DNA from: a virus
Length of the DNA: 39,326 nt
Direction: 5' to 3' (one strand)
Virus record (IMG/VR): IMGVR_UViG_3300047457_000387
Location: 1 to 39,326 of that record
Shown here: in pieces, positions 31,503-38,270 of the stretch
Position numbering within the stretch: the stretch's first letter is position 1
Layout: every line of letters begins with the position of its first letter
Translations under genes and position numbers: made by a program
Notes under the pieces: generated by a model
What the model was told of the DNA's origin: nothing
What the model saw: the letters and a program-made list of their open reading frames with translations, nothing else
Databases searched by the model: none

Positions 31503-32062
31503 GTAATACAATTGAATTCAATGAATTTAACAAGATTCCTCGTTGGTCGCGGAACATAGTAATAACAGAAAAAATTGATGGAACAAATGCAAGTATTTTT
31601 ATTGGTGATAATGGTGAATTTTTAACTGGTAGCCGTACACGCTGGATTACACCAGAGAATGATAATTTTGGCTTTAGCAAATGGGCGCACGATAACAAAG
31701 AGGACTTGCTAACTCTTGGAGTTGGTCATCATTTTGGGGAATGGTGGGGTTCTGGTATTCAACGAAAGTATAACCAAGATAATAAGCGGTTTAGTCTATT
31801 TAATATATCTAAATGGAACTCAACAAGACCAATGTGCTGTGATGTTGTTCCTGTGCTTTATTGCGGTATATTGGACGAAAAGGCTATTAATGAATCTATT
31901 GAAATCTTACGAAGAAACGGAAGTTTGGCCGCGCCCGGATTTATGAACCCAGAAGGGATTGTGATATGGCACGTCGCTGCACGACAATATTTCAAAAAAA
32001 CCATAGAAAAGGATGATGCGCCAAAAAGTGTTGCTGAGCGTATTTTAATACAAAGGATATAA
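31499..32062 (+). CDS. RNA ligase (Rnl2-type nucleotidyltransferase domain)
   Basis: 187 residues. Motif I is VITEKIDGTN with the nucleotidyl-accepting Lys25. Motif III-like FGEWWGSGIQRKY, motif IV PEGIVIW and motif V FKKTIEKDD follow in order. It is about half the length of T4 Rnl2, so it has the catalytic domain but not a large C-terminal domain. RNA ligases of this type reseal broken RNA such as tRNA cut by host anticodon nucleases. The same transcript ends with a tRNA gene. Its start overlaps the annealing gene stop. Confidence 0.85.
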   Translation: MSNTIEFNEFNKIPRWSRNIVITEKIDGTNASIFIGDNGEFLTGSRTRWITPENDNFGFSKWAHDNKEDLLTLGVGHHFGEWWGSGIQRKYNQDNKRFSLFNISKWNSTRPMCCDVVPVLYCGILDEKAINESIEILRRNGSLAAPGFMNPEGIVIWHVAARQYFKKTIEKDDAPKSVAERILIQRI

Positions 32063-32063
32063 C

Positions 32064-32564
32064 ATGAACTTATACGAACTAACACAACAGCAACTAGAGT
32101 TAAAGCAGCATCTCATGGGAATGAATTTGGATGAGCAAACAATAACTGATACTCTCGAAGGCTCATCACTTGAAATATCCAAAAAGATTGAAAATTACGG
32201 TATTGTACTGCGTGACAGAGAATCGTTCGTTGATGCTATTGCCAAAGAGATAGAACGACTAACAGAACGTATGAATGCTGAGAAGAAGCGGATTGAACGC
32301 ACAAAGAATTGGCTATTATCAAGCATTGTTGCTCTTGAAATTAAACAGATAGAATGCCCATTGTTTACGATTGCTGTACAGGATAATCCGCCCAGTGTTG
32401 ATGTATATAACGACAAACTTATACCAGCCGAATATATGCGAGTACCTGAACCTAAACCGCCAGTGCCTGCACCAGACAAGAGATTGATATTGGCTGATCT
32501 CAAGGCTGGCAAGGAAGTTGCTGGATGTGTTCTAAAAAAAGATAAAAGGATAGTGATTAAATAA
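32064..32564 (+). CDS. Gp157-like phage protein
   Basis: 166 residues. The N-terminal two thirds are a long helical region beginning MNLYELTQQQLELKQHL, with EIERLTERMNAEKKRIERTKNWL. A short beta part follows (FTIAVQDNPPSVDVYNDKLIPAEYM), then a Pro-rich KPPVPAPDKRLILADLKAGKEVAGC. This layout is that of the siphovirus Gp157 family, linked in some phages to resistance against other phages. It is encoded next to recombination genes here, as often seen. Confidence 0.75.
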   Translation: MNLYELTQQQLELKQHLMGMNLDEQTITDTLEGSSLEISKKIENYGIVLRDRESFVDAIAKEIERLTERMNAEKKRIERTKNWLLSSIVALEIKQIECPLFTIAVQDNPPSVDVYNDKLIPAEYMRVPEPKPPVPAPDKRLILADLKAGKEVAGCVLKKDKRIVIK

Positions 32565-32576
32565 GGAGAATAAATA

Positions 32577-32672
32577 ATGCGATTGTATTTAGGCACTCCA
32601 AGCTGGGGATGGAAAATGTACGGTATAGGATCTAAGAGCAAATGGTTTTTTGGTGTTTCAATTAGAAGATAG
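32577..32672 (+). CDS. Small aromatic/basic protein (31 aa)
   Basis: AAGGAG lies eight bases before the ATG. It encodes MRLYLGTPSWGWKMYG and a KSKWFFGVSIRR tail. It is rich in Trp, Phe, Tyr and Gly, and basic, with nothing matching a known family. It is spaced correctly between two genes that each have their own ribosome site. Confidence 0.4.
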   Translation: MRLYLGTPSWGWKMYGIGSKSKWFFGVSIRR

Positions 32673-32683
32673 GAGAACAAACA

Positions 32684-32887
32684 ATGAAATTTGCACAAGA
32701 AAAGACAGAATTTAAACCAGTCACGATAACTTTTGAAACTATAACCGAATTGAATGTGTTTTGGGATTTGATACGGTCTACCAACTGCGTGGCAAAGTTT
32801 GGTTCAAGCACATCGGATGACATACATAGAATGTCAGAGATGAGAAGTGCGATCAACTCTTGGCTAACTAACGAGGCTCAATTTTAA
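32684..32887 (+). CDS. Small hypothetical protein
   Basis: 67 residues with AGGAG at nine bases before the ATG. It has a beta-helix pattern (FKPVTITFETITELNVFWDLIRS), then polar helices (DIHRMSEMRSAINSWL). Similar short proteins beside ssb in phages have no known role. It is well spaced in the operon. Confidence 0.55.
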   Translation: MKFAQEKTEFKPVTITFETITELNVFWDLIRSTNCVAKFGSSTSDDIHRMSEMRSAINSWLTNEAQF

Positions 32888-32898
32888 AGGAGAATTAA

Positions 32899-33327
32899 AT
32901 GTCAGTAAATAAAGTGATTTTAGTTGGAAACTGCTGCAAAGACCCTGAAACAAAGTACATGACAAACGGTGAAGCAGTTACTAATCTAAGTATAGCAACA
33001 AATGAAAAATGGAAAGATAAGGCTGGCAATAAACAAGAAAAGGCAGAATTTCATAACTTGGTGTTCTATCGCCGCTTGGCTGATGTGGCAGGCGAATATC
33101 TGCGCAAAGGGTCGCAGGTCTACATTGAGGGGAAGATTCAGACGCGCAAGTGGCAGGATAAAGAAGGCAAAGATCGGTACACGACTGAGATTATCGTTAA
33201 TGAATTACAAATGATCGGAGGCAAGCAGGATGGTGGGCAGGCTGTTAATACACCACCAGATAAGGCTGAGAAGCTATATCAACATGCGGCAGGCGGAGAT
33301 GAACTAGAGTCAAATTTGCCTTTTTAG
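32899..33327 (+). CDS. ssb: Single-stranded DNA-binding protein
   Basis: 142 residues with the bacterial SSB OB fold: [64 protein letters not shown]. The linker is short. The acidic/hydrophobic tip DELESNLPF resembles the bacterial DDDIPF tip that recruits repair and replication proteins. It coats phage single strands and supports the annealing protein. A GGAG ribosome site precedes the ATG. Confidence 0.92.
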   Translation: MSVNKVILVGNCCKDPETKYMTNGEAVTNLSIATNEKWKDKAGNKQEKAEFHNLVFYRRLADVAGEYLRKGSQVYIEGKIQTRKWQDKEGKDRYTTEIIVNELQMIGGKQDGGQAVNTPPDKAEKLYQHAAGGDELESNLPF

Positions 33328-33349
33328 CATATAAAAACAAAGGATAAAA

Positions 33350-33790
33350 ATGAACATCAAAATTAAAAAGTTGCATGAACGCGCAATGATTCCAACATTC
33401 GCAACAGAGGGTGCGGCCTGTTTTGATTTATATGCGATGGTTGAGGACAGCAAAAAAGTATCAATATACAAACATAGTCCAGCCATTATTAGAACTGGAT
33501 TGGCTTTTGAAATTCCACAAGGTTACGCAATGATGATCTATTCCCGCAGTGGGCATGGGTTTAAAAATGATGTGCGATTATCTAATTGTGTTGGAGTTAT
33601 TGATAGTGATTACAGAGGCGAGGTTAAAGTTAAACTTGCATGTGACAATAAAGAGTTCCATGTGTGCAGCGGAGACCGTATAGCACAAGCAATGATTATT
33701 CCAGTGCCAGCAATTGAAGGCTTCCTTGTATCTAAGGAGCTATCAGAAACTGAACGCGGTGATGGCGGATTTGGTTCAACGGGTAATTAA
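33350..33790 (+). CDS. dut: dUTP pyrophosphatase (dUTPase)
   Basis: 146 residues with the trimeric dUTPase motifs: an early AACFDLYA, SRSGHGF (motif 2), NCVGVIDSDYRGEVKV (motif 3), GDRIAQAMI (motif 4) and ERGDGGFGSTG (motif 5). It hydrolyses dUTP to dUMP and pyrophosphate, keeping uracil out of DNA and feeding thymidylate synthesis. It follows ssb in the recombination/replication operon. Length is normal and all motifs are present. Confidence 0.93.
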   Translation: MNIKIKKLHERAMIPTFATEGAACFDLYAMVEDSKKVSIYKHSPAIIRTGLAFEIPQGYAMMIYSRSGHGFKNDVRLSNCVGVIDSDYRGEVKVKLACDNKEFHVCSGDRIAQAMIIPVPAIEGFLVSKELSETERGDGGFGSTGN

Positions 33791-33792
33791 TA

Positions 33793-33960
33793 ATGGAAAT
33801 AAAAATTGTGTTAACCGGGTTAGCGTTAGTGGCAGTTTTTGGCATTTTAATATCTAGCATTAATGACCCGTCTCATTGGGTAATGAGGATACTTGTTGCC
33901 GGGTATCTTGGCGCAGTAGCAACGACAATATACGGATTTTTCTTAATTATCTGGTCATAG
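33793..33960 (+). CDS. Small two-helix membrane protein (55 aa)
   Basis: Starts just after the dUTPase stop. Two hydrophobic helices, VLTGLALVAVFGILISS and LVAGYLGAVATTIYGFFLIIW, flank a short polar loop (INDPSHWVMR). It could be a superinfection-related or holin-like membrane protein, but its place among DNA genes does not favour lysis. No family is recognised. Confidence 0.5.
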   Translation: MEIKIVLTGLALVAVFGILISSINDPSHWVMRILVAGYLGAVATTIYGFFLIIWS

Positions 33961-33982
33961 TTTTATTAAGGATGGAGCTTAA

Positions 33983-34153
33983 ATGAACGAAAATTTAAAT
34001 CTATCAGATGAACAATTGCGAGCATTCACTGGCAAAAAACATCGTGATAAACAAATAATGGTATTGCGATTCATGGGGATCAACTACAGGAAACGACCGG
34101 ACGGTAGCTTGGCAGTGCTATGCAAGGATATTGACATGTCTATCGGCACTTGA
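33983..34153 (+). CDS. DUF4224-type small protein
   Basis: 56 residues. NLSDEQLRAFTGKKHRDKQIMVLRFMGINYRKRPDGSLAVL fits the DUF4224 plan (an LSxEEL-xxxTG start, a KQIxxLRxMGI helix, and an RxDGxxxV end). It is a small winged-helix-like family found in phages and near recombinases. A GGAGCTTAA site precedes it. Its end overlaps the next small gene in another frame. Confidence 0.65.
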   Translation: MNENLNLSDEQLRAFTGKKHRDKQIMVLRFMGINYRKRPDGSLAVLCKDIDMSIGT

Positions 34154-34289
34154 TATATACAGAAAATACAGCGATGAATACAATGCTAAAACTGGCGAAT
34201 GGCTAGAAAAGAAATGTAGTGATGCTGAATGCGAATTTTGTAAAGAAAGACCAGAGAAAGCTATTTTGCGGCATAAATTCCATAAATAA
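34131..34289 (+). CDS. Small CxxC protein (52 aa, TTG start)
   Basis: Frame TTG at 34131 to TAA at 34289, overlapping the DUF4224-type gene by 23 bases. ALDIYRKYSDEYNAKTGEWLEKK followed by CSDAECEFCKERPEKA is a recurring small phage protein pattern (an EYNxKTGEWxxxKCxDxxCxxC segment), probably zinc binding. The start codon is the uncertain point, because no ATG or GTG is available in frame. Confidence 0.5.
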   Translation: MTCLSALDIYRKYSDEYNAKTGEWLEKKCSDAECEFCKERPEKAILRHKFHK

Positions 34290-34299
34290 GGATTGGAAA

Positions 34300-34683
34300 A
34301 TGAAAAAGACAATAGCAATGCATGAGCAATATCGGAAAGTGTTGGAACAGTTCTACCCGACAACAAACATTGATGTTATGGCTGAAATGCTTAACCTTGA
34401 GCAAAGCCAAATACACCGGATGGCATTTAAGTGCAAGATTAAGAAGGCAGAAGGATTTAAACGTAGTAAGAAGCCAAGAGTGCCAGCAAAGACCAAGAAA
34501 TATGCTGATTTAAGCAATCAACTTTCCAAATTTGTTGAATTATTTGAAGTGCATGTGACTGCTTTAAAAGATAGTGGATATGCAAGTTTAGCGACAATAG
34601 CTGAAACTATATTAACAGAATGTTACAAGACAGATAAGTTGCCAAAACTTGAGTATTTGAAGCGTCATGTGGTTATCACCTAA
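34300..34683 (+). CDS. HTH-type DNA-binding protein
   Basis: 127 residues from ATG at 34300, with AAGGATTGG upstream; the longer frame from 34219 lacks a ribosome site and overlaps the small CxxC gene. Residues about 10-45 (YRKVLEQFYPTTNIDVMAEML and LEQSQIHRMAFKCKIKKAEG) have a helix-turn-helix pattern like small sigma-factor-region or Myb-like domains. A basic linker (KRSKKPRVPAKTKK) and a helical C-terminus follow. It may be a late-gene activator. Confidence 0.6.
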   Translation: MKKTIAMHEQYRKVLEQFYPTTNIDVMAEMLNLEQSQIHRMAFKCKIKKAEGFKRSKKPRVPAKTKKYADLSNQLSKFVELFEVHVTALKDSGYASLATIAETILTECYKTDKLPKLEYLKRHVVIT

Positions 34684-34692
34684 GGAGTATAT

Positions 34693-34875
34693 ATGCCAGA
34701 CATTTCAATGTGCCTGAATAAACAGTGCGAAAGCAGAACAACTTGCTACCGCTTTACAGCAATTCCTAGTGAGTATCGGCAGTCGTATTCAGACTTCCAG
34801 CCAGCAGATGGTGAAGATAAATGTAGAGAGTATATACCGATTAGCGTAACGAAAGGAGATAACGATGCGAGATAG
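34693..34875 (+). CDS. Small Cys-containing protein
   Basis: 60 residues. CLNKQCESRTTCYRF and a later KCREYIP give four Cys that may bind a metal. Short proteins with a CxNxxCxSxxxCxRF pattern recur in phages. AAGGAG precedes the ATG by seven bases. Its end overlaps the next start by 11 bases. Confidence 0.6.
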   Translation: MPDISMCLNKQCESRTTCYRFTAIPSEYRQSYSDFQPADGEDKCREYIPISVTKGDNDAR

Positions 34876-35257
34876 CGAAGCAGCAGAATTTTATTCTAGA
34901 CGAACAAAAGAAGAAAACGCTTTGCGGGAAATGCTCTTTATGCAGCATAGTCATAACGGATCAAACGCATGTCTATACGGGGATGATGGAGAAATGCAAT
35001 GTGGAGTTTGCCTTTGTGATTTTGTGCGAGACTCAACTGAAGTTTTGAAGCAGAAAATTTATGTTCATAAGATGCGTGAATTAGCGTGTACGGGCACGTT
35101 CGTCACTACCCTCTTGGAAGATGGCAGGGTGTCCGTTAGACGCATCCCGATAGAAGACTATGTAAAGGAGCCACAAAAAGAAAGAATAATTGATGAGATA
35201 GCCAGTATAGGCGCAACCATCATCGGAAACATCGAAGAGCGTGACGCGGAGGTTTAA
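34865..35257 (+). CDS. Hypothetical protein with a Cys cluster
   Basis: 130 residues with GGAG at six bases upstream. The N-terminal helix (DSEAAEFYSRRTKEENALREML) is followed by a Cys cluster CLYGDDGEMQCGVCLCDF, then helices and an acidic end. The cluster might bind zinc or iron. The family is not recognised. Confidence 0.55.
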   Translation: MRDSEAAEFYSRRTKEENALREMLFMQHSHNGSNACLYGDDGEMQCGVCLCDFVRDSTEVLKQKIYVHKMRELACTGTFVTTLLEDGRVSVRRIPIEDYVKEPQKERIIDEIASIGATIIGNIEERDAEV

Positions 35258-35259
35258 CT

Positions 35260-35508
35260 ATGAGCTTTACCATAACAGAAACAGGCAAAGTTTTATCTGA
35301 AACAGAACAAGGAATTTCCATGCCAGCGGACTACAGCTTTGCAACGGTTAATGGCTTTGTACATGGCATTGATGTACATTTTGAAGACTTGGTTAATCTT
35401 TGCCTTGGGATGGCTGACTATATAGATAAGATGAAGCGCGGTGAATTTATATGCACCAAATGTGGCCTTCGGAAAGATTCCGAACAAAGGGAAGGATATG
35501 ACTTTTGA
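35260..35508 (+). CDS. Hypothetical protein with a C-terminal CxxC
   Basis: 82 residues preceded by GGAGG. The C-terminal part (GEFICTKCGLRKDSEQREG) has a CxxC knuckle with basic residues. The middle (VHGIDVHFEDLVNLCLGMADYI) is helical. It could be a half zinc ribbon acting as a dimer. The role is unknown. Confidence 0.55.
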   Translation: MSFTITETGKVLSETEQGISMPADYSFATVNGFVHGIDVHFEDLVNLCLGMADYIDKMKRGEFICTKCGLRKDSEQREGYDF

Positions 35509-35694
35509 TAAAAAACCCACAATGGTGCGCTGATCTTACTGGTAGCGTTGGGGGTGTTGTTGAGTGATTATACTATGTCTATCTGGCATATGTAGCCATT
35601 GCTTAAAGTTATTTGGCAATGGAGTGAATACGCAAGAAGCTGGCCTTGTTAATATGCCGAAGCCAGCACTTTACTTAATTTAACAGGAGGAATC
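35509..35694 (+). other. Noncoding leader with two hairpins before the secreted protein gene
   Basis: No gene is supported. A perfect 7-bp stem CCATTGC/GCAATGG (35596-35602 with 35616-35622) and a 6-bp stem GCTGGC/GCCAGC (35639-35644 with 35662-35667) lie in a row. A TATACT -10-like site lies upstream of them, with only a poor -35. This may be a separately controlled leader for the moron-like gene at 35695. Confidence 0.45.
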
Positions 35695-35973
35695 ATGCGT
35701 AAATTATTAGTTCTATTCGTACTTGCTTTAACTTTCCAAACTGCTCACGCGGCATTGGAAATATACGATCCGGCAACAGGGAAATATCTTGGAAATCTAA
35801 ACGGCAACCAGTATGACCCGAACTCTGTTAACAATCCGTATGGGCAGTATGGTTCGCGTTATAGCCCTGATAGTATCAATAATCCATATGGTCAATACGG
35901 TTCAAGATATAGCCCTGATAGCCCAAATAACCTTTACGCCGCGCCTTCGATAAGGTATGATAATAGGCGTTAA
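35695..35973 (+). CDS. Secreted repeat protein (moron candidate)
   Basis: 92 residues with CAGGAGG before the ATG. Residues 1-19 (MRKLLVLFVLALTFQTAHA) are a Sec signal peptide with an AHA cleavage site. The mature part holds a repeat of about 16 residues, NNPYGQYGSRYSPDSI, with two and a half copies. Short periplasmic proteins with SPDSINNPYG repeats are familiar from bacterial genomes, so this may be a host-derived gene. It sits alone with its own leader next to the tRNA, a typical place for a lysogenic-conversion or exclusion gene. Confidence 0.65.
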   Translation: MRKLLVLFVLALTFQTAHAALEIYDPATGKYLGNLNGNQYDPNSVNNPYGQYGSRYSPDSINNPYGQYGSRYSPDSPNNLYAAPSIRYDNRR

Positions 35974-35980
35974 TGTTTTC

Positions 35981-36054
35981 GAGTCGTTAGTGTAACGGTA
36001 ACACGCCGATCTCCAAAATCGGTAATGAGAGTTCGATTCTCCCACGATTCGCCA
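35981..36054 (+). tRNA. tRNA-Trp (anticodon CCA)
   Basis: The acceptor stem GAGTCGT/ACGATTC (seven pairs with one G-U) carries discriminator G73 and an encoded CCA (36052-36054). The D stem GTGT/ACAC has the conserved GG in its loop. The anticodon stem CCGAT/ATCGG has loop CTCCAAA, anticodon CCA with A37. The T arm has TTCGATT with one A-C mismatch in the stem. It reads UGG and is not an amber or opal suppressor. It closes the plus-strand unit that also codes for an RNA ligase. Confidence 0.93.
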
Positions 36055-36062
36055 GTACCAAG

Positions 36063-36182
36063 ACGCATGAGAATTCTTCGCGAGTGAGCACCCGGATCGC
36101 GACCAAGAAATTAGCGGGAATTCTCAGCCGTGTTGGTGAATGCGTAGGCCGAGTTGTAAAGAATTGCTTGACAACTGCTACG
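36063..36182 (+). ncRNA. Candidate structured RNA downstream of tRNA-Trp
   Basis: A noncoding stretch, richer in G+C than its surroundings, with nested inverted repeats. TGAGAATTC/GAATTCTCA is a 9-bp stem (36068-36076 with 36118-36126). Inside it lies TCGCGA/TCGCGA (36078-36083 with 36097-36102). A closing helix ACGCA/TGCGT (36063-36067 with 36141-36145) is possible. A second hairpin combines CGTAG/CTACG (36143-36147 with 36178-36182) and AGTTGT/ACAACT (36052-shifted pair at 36152-36157 with 36171-36176); it competes with the closing helix. No T tract follows, so it is not an ordinary terminator. The class is unknown. Confidence 0.5.
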
Positions 36183-36582
36183 GAGTCTCAAGCACAACAG
36201 GCTCACTCTCCGACATTGCAGCAGTAGCACCAAACATTCTGAGCGCAATATAATGTGCTTGCGCTCTAGGATGTGGCATTCCATCTTCAATACAAACTCT
36301 GCGATACGCACTATCCGCTTTCTCACGATAAGACATATCAACGTAACCTTGCCGAATTAGCTGATAGTAAGCATCGTGGATTAGAGACGCTCTCATGCTG
36401 TCTTGTGTTTGAATGGCTGGCCCACTTGCGCCGTCCCATGAGTAACCAGATCGAATAGTTAGATCCCCATTGTCATCAAGCGCAATGTACTCAGTATCAA
36501 CTAATGGCTTGCTTGGTAAAATATCACCATGGAAGTATTCATTCTCCACCAGTTGATATTTGTAACCTGATTTGTATTTCAT
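36178..36582 (-). CDS. DUF1353 family protein
   Basis: 134 residues. IRSGYSWDGASGPAI, then ASLIHDAYYQLIRQGYV, REKADSAYRRVCIEDGM and HYIALRMFGA, follow the DUF1353 family in order. The Asp and His residues of WDGASGP and LIHDA suggest a metal-dependent hydrolase-like site. This family is common at the end of phage lysis modules. It is the last gene of the late unit, and its 3' end overlaps the candidate structured RNA of the opposite strand. Confidence 0.75.
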   Translation of the reverse strand: MKYKSGYKYQLVENEYFHGDILPSKPLVDTEYIALDDNGDLTIRSGYSWDGASGPAIQTQDSMRASLIHDAYYQLIRQGYVDMSYREKADSAYRRVCIEDGMPHPRAQAHYIALRMFGATAAMSESEPVVLETP

Positions 36583-36830
36583 TTAAACAGCGAATTTATA
36601 TCAGTATCGCCACTTGGCAGGCAAGCTGACTTAGCAATTGGCACAAACTCAGGATGGCGGATCACTGCCCCCACCGGAACGGAACAAATTGCGGCCTCGA
36701 TAGCTTTGACATAATTGTCATTCGCCGCTCGCGTATTAGCAATAGTAGTTTCTTCATAGCCAGCAATCGTTGGGTTTAAAGTTCCGCATCCTGTTAGTAT
36801 TAGAGCAATACCGATTATCCATAATTTCAT
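36579..36830 (-). CDS. Small lipoprotein (possible outer-membrane spanin)
   Basis: 83 residues. The signal MKLWIIGIALILTGC has a clear lipobox (LTGC), with Cys15 to be lipidated. The mature part is short and mainly helical, with two further Cys residues that could form a disulfide. It lies among lysis genes, so it may be an o-spanin-like lipoprotein. It lacks the Pro-rich stretch of Rz1, so this is uncertain. Confidence 0.6.
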   Translation of the reverse strand: MKLWIIGIALILTGCGTLNPTIAGYEETTIANTRAANDNYVKAIEAAICSVPVGAVIRHPEFVPIAKSACLPSGDTDINSLFK

Positions 36831-36832
36831 TC

Positions 36833-37096
36833 CTACTCCTTTTTTTCTATTGGTTGAGATTGAGCAAGTAGATCAGTTTTTCTGTTGCTTTCATTGCTTG
36901 AATTAAACCAATACCCAACTGCCAGCGCAAGGATGCTTAATGAAGCAGTGACAACTTGAGTTCGAAGATCGCTATCCTTAAAGTCATCAATCATCATTAC
37001 GCCGATCATAATTAACGATGATATTGTTATAGTTAAAACTGTCAAAATATGTACAAACTTAACATTTTTGATGATTTCCAGTAGTTTTGCAGTCAT
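36833..37096 (-). CDS. Holin candidate (two transmembrane helices)
   Basis: 87 residues. Two helices, FVHILTVLTITISSLIMIGVMMI and QVVTASLSILALAVGYWF, are separated by a charged loop (DDFKDSDLRT). They are followed by a polar tail SSNESNRKTDLLAQSQ of the sort seen in phage two-helix holins. It lies near the endolysin gene. It would form the membrane lesion that releases or activates the endolysin. AGGAGT precedes the ATG. Confidence 0.65.
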   Translation of the reverse strand: MTAKLLEIIKNVKFVHILTVLTITISSLIMIGVMMIDDFKDSDLRTQVVTASLSILALAVGYWFNSSNESNRKTDLLAQSQPIEKKE

Positions 37097-37228
37097 TTTT
37101 TACTCCTATCTATTTATTTAAGTTATATGAATGTATGGCTGGTTTTTGCTGATTTTTGATACACATGTACAACAAAGTAATTTAATCACGTTAAATCGCC
37201 ATTAAATCGCTTAATAAATAAGCAATTA
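37097..37228 (-). other. Gap between endolysin and holin genes
   Basis: 132 bp without a gene. It contains a direct repeat TTAAATCGC (37191-37199 and 37202-37210) and a small inverted repeat GCTTA/TAAGC on the minus strand just after the endolysin stop. No convincing promoter or T-tract terminator was found. It might hold a site separating endolysin and holin expression. Confidence 0.35.
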
Positions 37229-37702
37229 TCATCTTCCACCCATTGCCATGATAAAAAGTCTGTTGAACCATCCTTTGCCATATATATCGAAGTTTTTTGT
37301 GTCGATATATCTTATTGCACGAAGCGTCATGAACTTTGCACATTCTTTATTGGTTGAGTTTTTTGCAGCAGCTAAAGTTATCTTTCCGATTTCACCATCA
37401 ACCTTAACTCCTAGTGCTTCTTGCATCATTTGCCTTGCAGGAACTACTCCTTGATTGACCGCAGCATCGAAAACAAGATGGCTTAACGGGTCAGGTAATT
37501 CATCACCGGAAACAGCATCCCAATAATCTGCCCGATAAATTGCTTTAGCTTGGTCGAGAGTTAGATTTTTAATATCTACATCAGGATATGATCTTTTGCT
37601 AATTCCGAATTTTGTTGCACCGCCAGGGTCTTTTGGATCGTCAACATATCCGCCTTCGACACTTACGACTTTTGCAAAAGCAAACTCAAAGCTGCCCTTC
37701 AT
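37229..37702 (-). CDS. Endolysin, GH108 family (N-acetylmuramidase type)
   Basis: 157 residues. SVEGGYVDDPKDPGGATKFGISKRSYPDV is the hallmark of GH108 lysins, with the catalytic Glu16 in the EGGY motif. AIYRADYWD and the later VFDAAVNQGV are further family features, and the C-terminal half matches the peptidoglycan-binding part of this family. It cleaves the glycan chains of peptidoglycan. It has no signal peptide, so it needs the holin. The start adjoins the stop of the neighbouring membrane protein gene. Confidence 0.88.
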   Translation of the reverse strand: MKGSFEFAFAKVVSVEGGYVDDPKDPGGATKFGISKRSYPDVDIKNLTLDQAKAIYRADYWDAVSGDELPDPLSHLVFDAAVNQGVVPARQMMQEALGVKVDGEIGKITLAAAKNSTNKECAKFMTLRAIRYIDTKNFDIYGKGWFNRLFIMAMGGR

Positions 37703-37965
37703 TAATATCCCCTCTCGATTAGTCTATCAATTTTCTTATTTAGCTCCTTGATACTTTCTTTCAGTTCTTCCGCCTCTCTCATACGTTCTTCTTTAAGATG
37801 GGCAATTTCTGTCATATTGGTAGCGATAGTAGTTTTAATATCTGAAGCCCAGTTGAACACTGCTACTATTGCGCCTATCGTGGTTAGTATATGAGCAACA
37901 TTTATAGTTGTATCAAAAGACCGCTTTCTTCGATCAATAGTTAGTTCGTCGTCATGTTCGCTCAT
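37702..37965 (-). CDS. Membrane-anchored coiled-coil lysis protein (spanin or holin-like)
   Basis: 87 residues. After a charged N-terminus there is one helix (VAHILTTIGAIVAVFNWAS). It is followed by a long coiled coil (residues about 45-85, EIAHLKEERMREAEELKESIKELNKKIDRL). This topology fits an inner-membrane spanin-like or regulator protein that pairs with the lipoprotein. It is directly upstream of the endolysin. The exact role is uncertain. Confidence 0.6.
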   Translation of the reverse strand: MSEHDDELTIDRRKRSFDTTINVAHILTTIGAIVAVFNWASDIKTTIATNMTEIAHLKEERMREAEELKESIKELNKKIDRLIERGY

Positions 37966-37977
37966 GTATCACCTTTG

Positions 37978-38268
37978 TTATGGTATTAATGTTGCGCGTA
38001 GTGCTTCGATTTGTGAATCAATATCCGCGATAACCTGCGCTGGCGTTTTCGGCTGACCGGATGGGCGAGACACTGGTGTATTTGAGCGCAGAATAAAATC
38101 TCGCATCAGTCGTGGAGTTACCTTAGATTCAAGCGAGGTGATCTGCGCTTGTATACTGCCGTTAGTATTTTCTTTTACCCGCTCAGGTGAATTGATAACA
38201 GCCAGCTCCTCGGCGGTATGGTTGCGTGTTGTTTCCACGCCAGTCATTGCATTAAATTCCCTAATCAT
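37978..38268 (-). CDS. Fibre-linked hypothetical protein
   Basis: 96 residues from ATG at 38268, two bases after the fibre stop, with GGGAG five bases upstream; TTG at 38280 is the alternative. The sequence is helical, polar and Pro-containing (TPVSRPSGQPKTPAQVIADIDSQIEALRA). The beginning, MIREFNAMTGVETTRNHTAEEL, is like small proteins that follow tail-fibre genes. A fibre chaperone or attachment factor is plausible. Confidence 0.55.
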   Translation of the reverse strand: MIREFNAMTGVETTRNHTAEELAVINSPERVKENTNGSIQAQITSLESKVTPRLMRDFILRSNTPVSRPSGQPKTPAQVIADIDSQIEALRATLIP

Positions 38269-38270
38269 TT

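Noticed and set aside
35509-35600. Short hydrophobic frame after the CxxC gene
   Set aside because: It has an in-frame stop before any start codon and no ribosome site, so it is probably a chance hydrophobic run.
36127-36205. A second tRNA after tRNA-Trp
   Set aside because: Partial arm-like pairings are visible, but no consistent acceptor, D, anticodon and T arms could be built.
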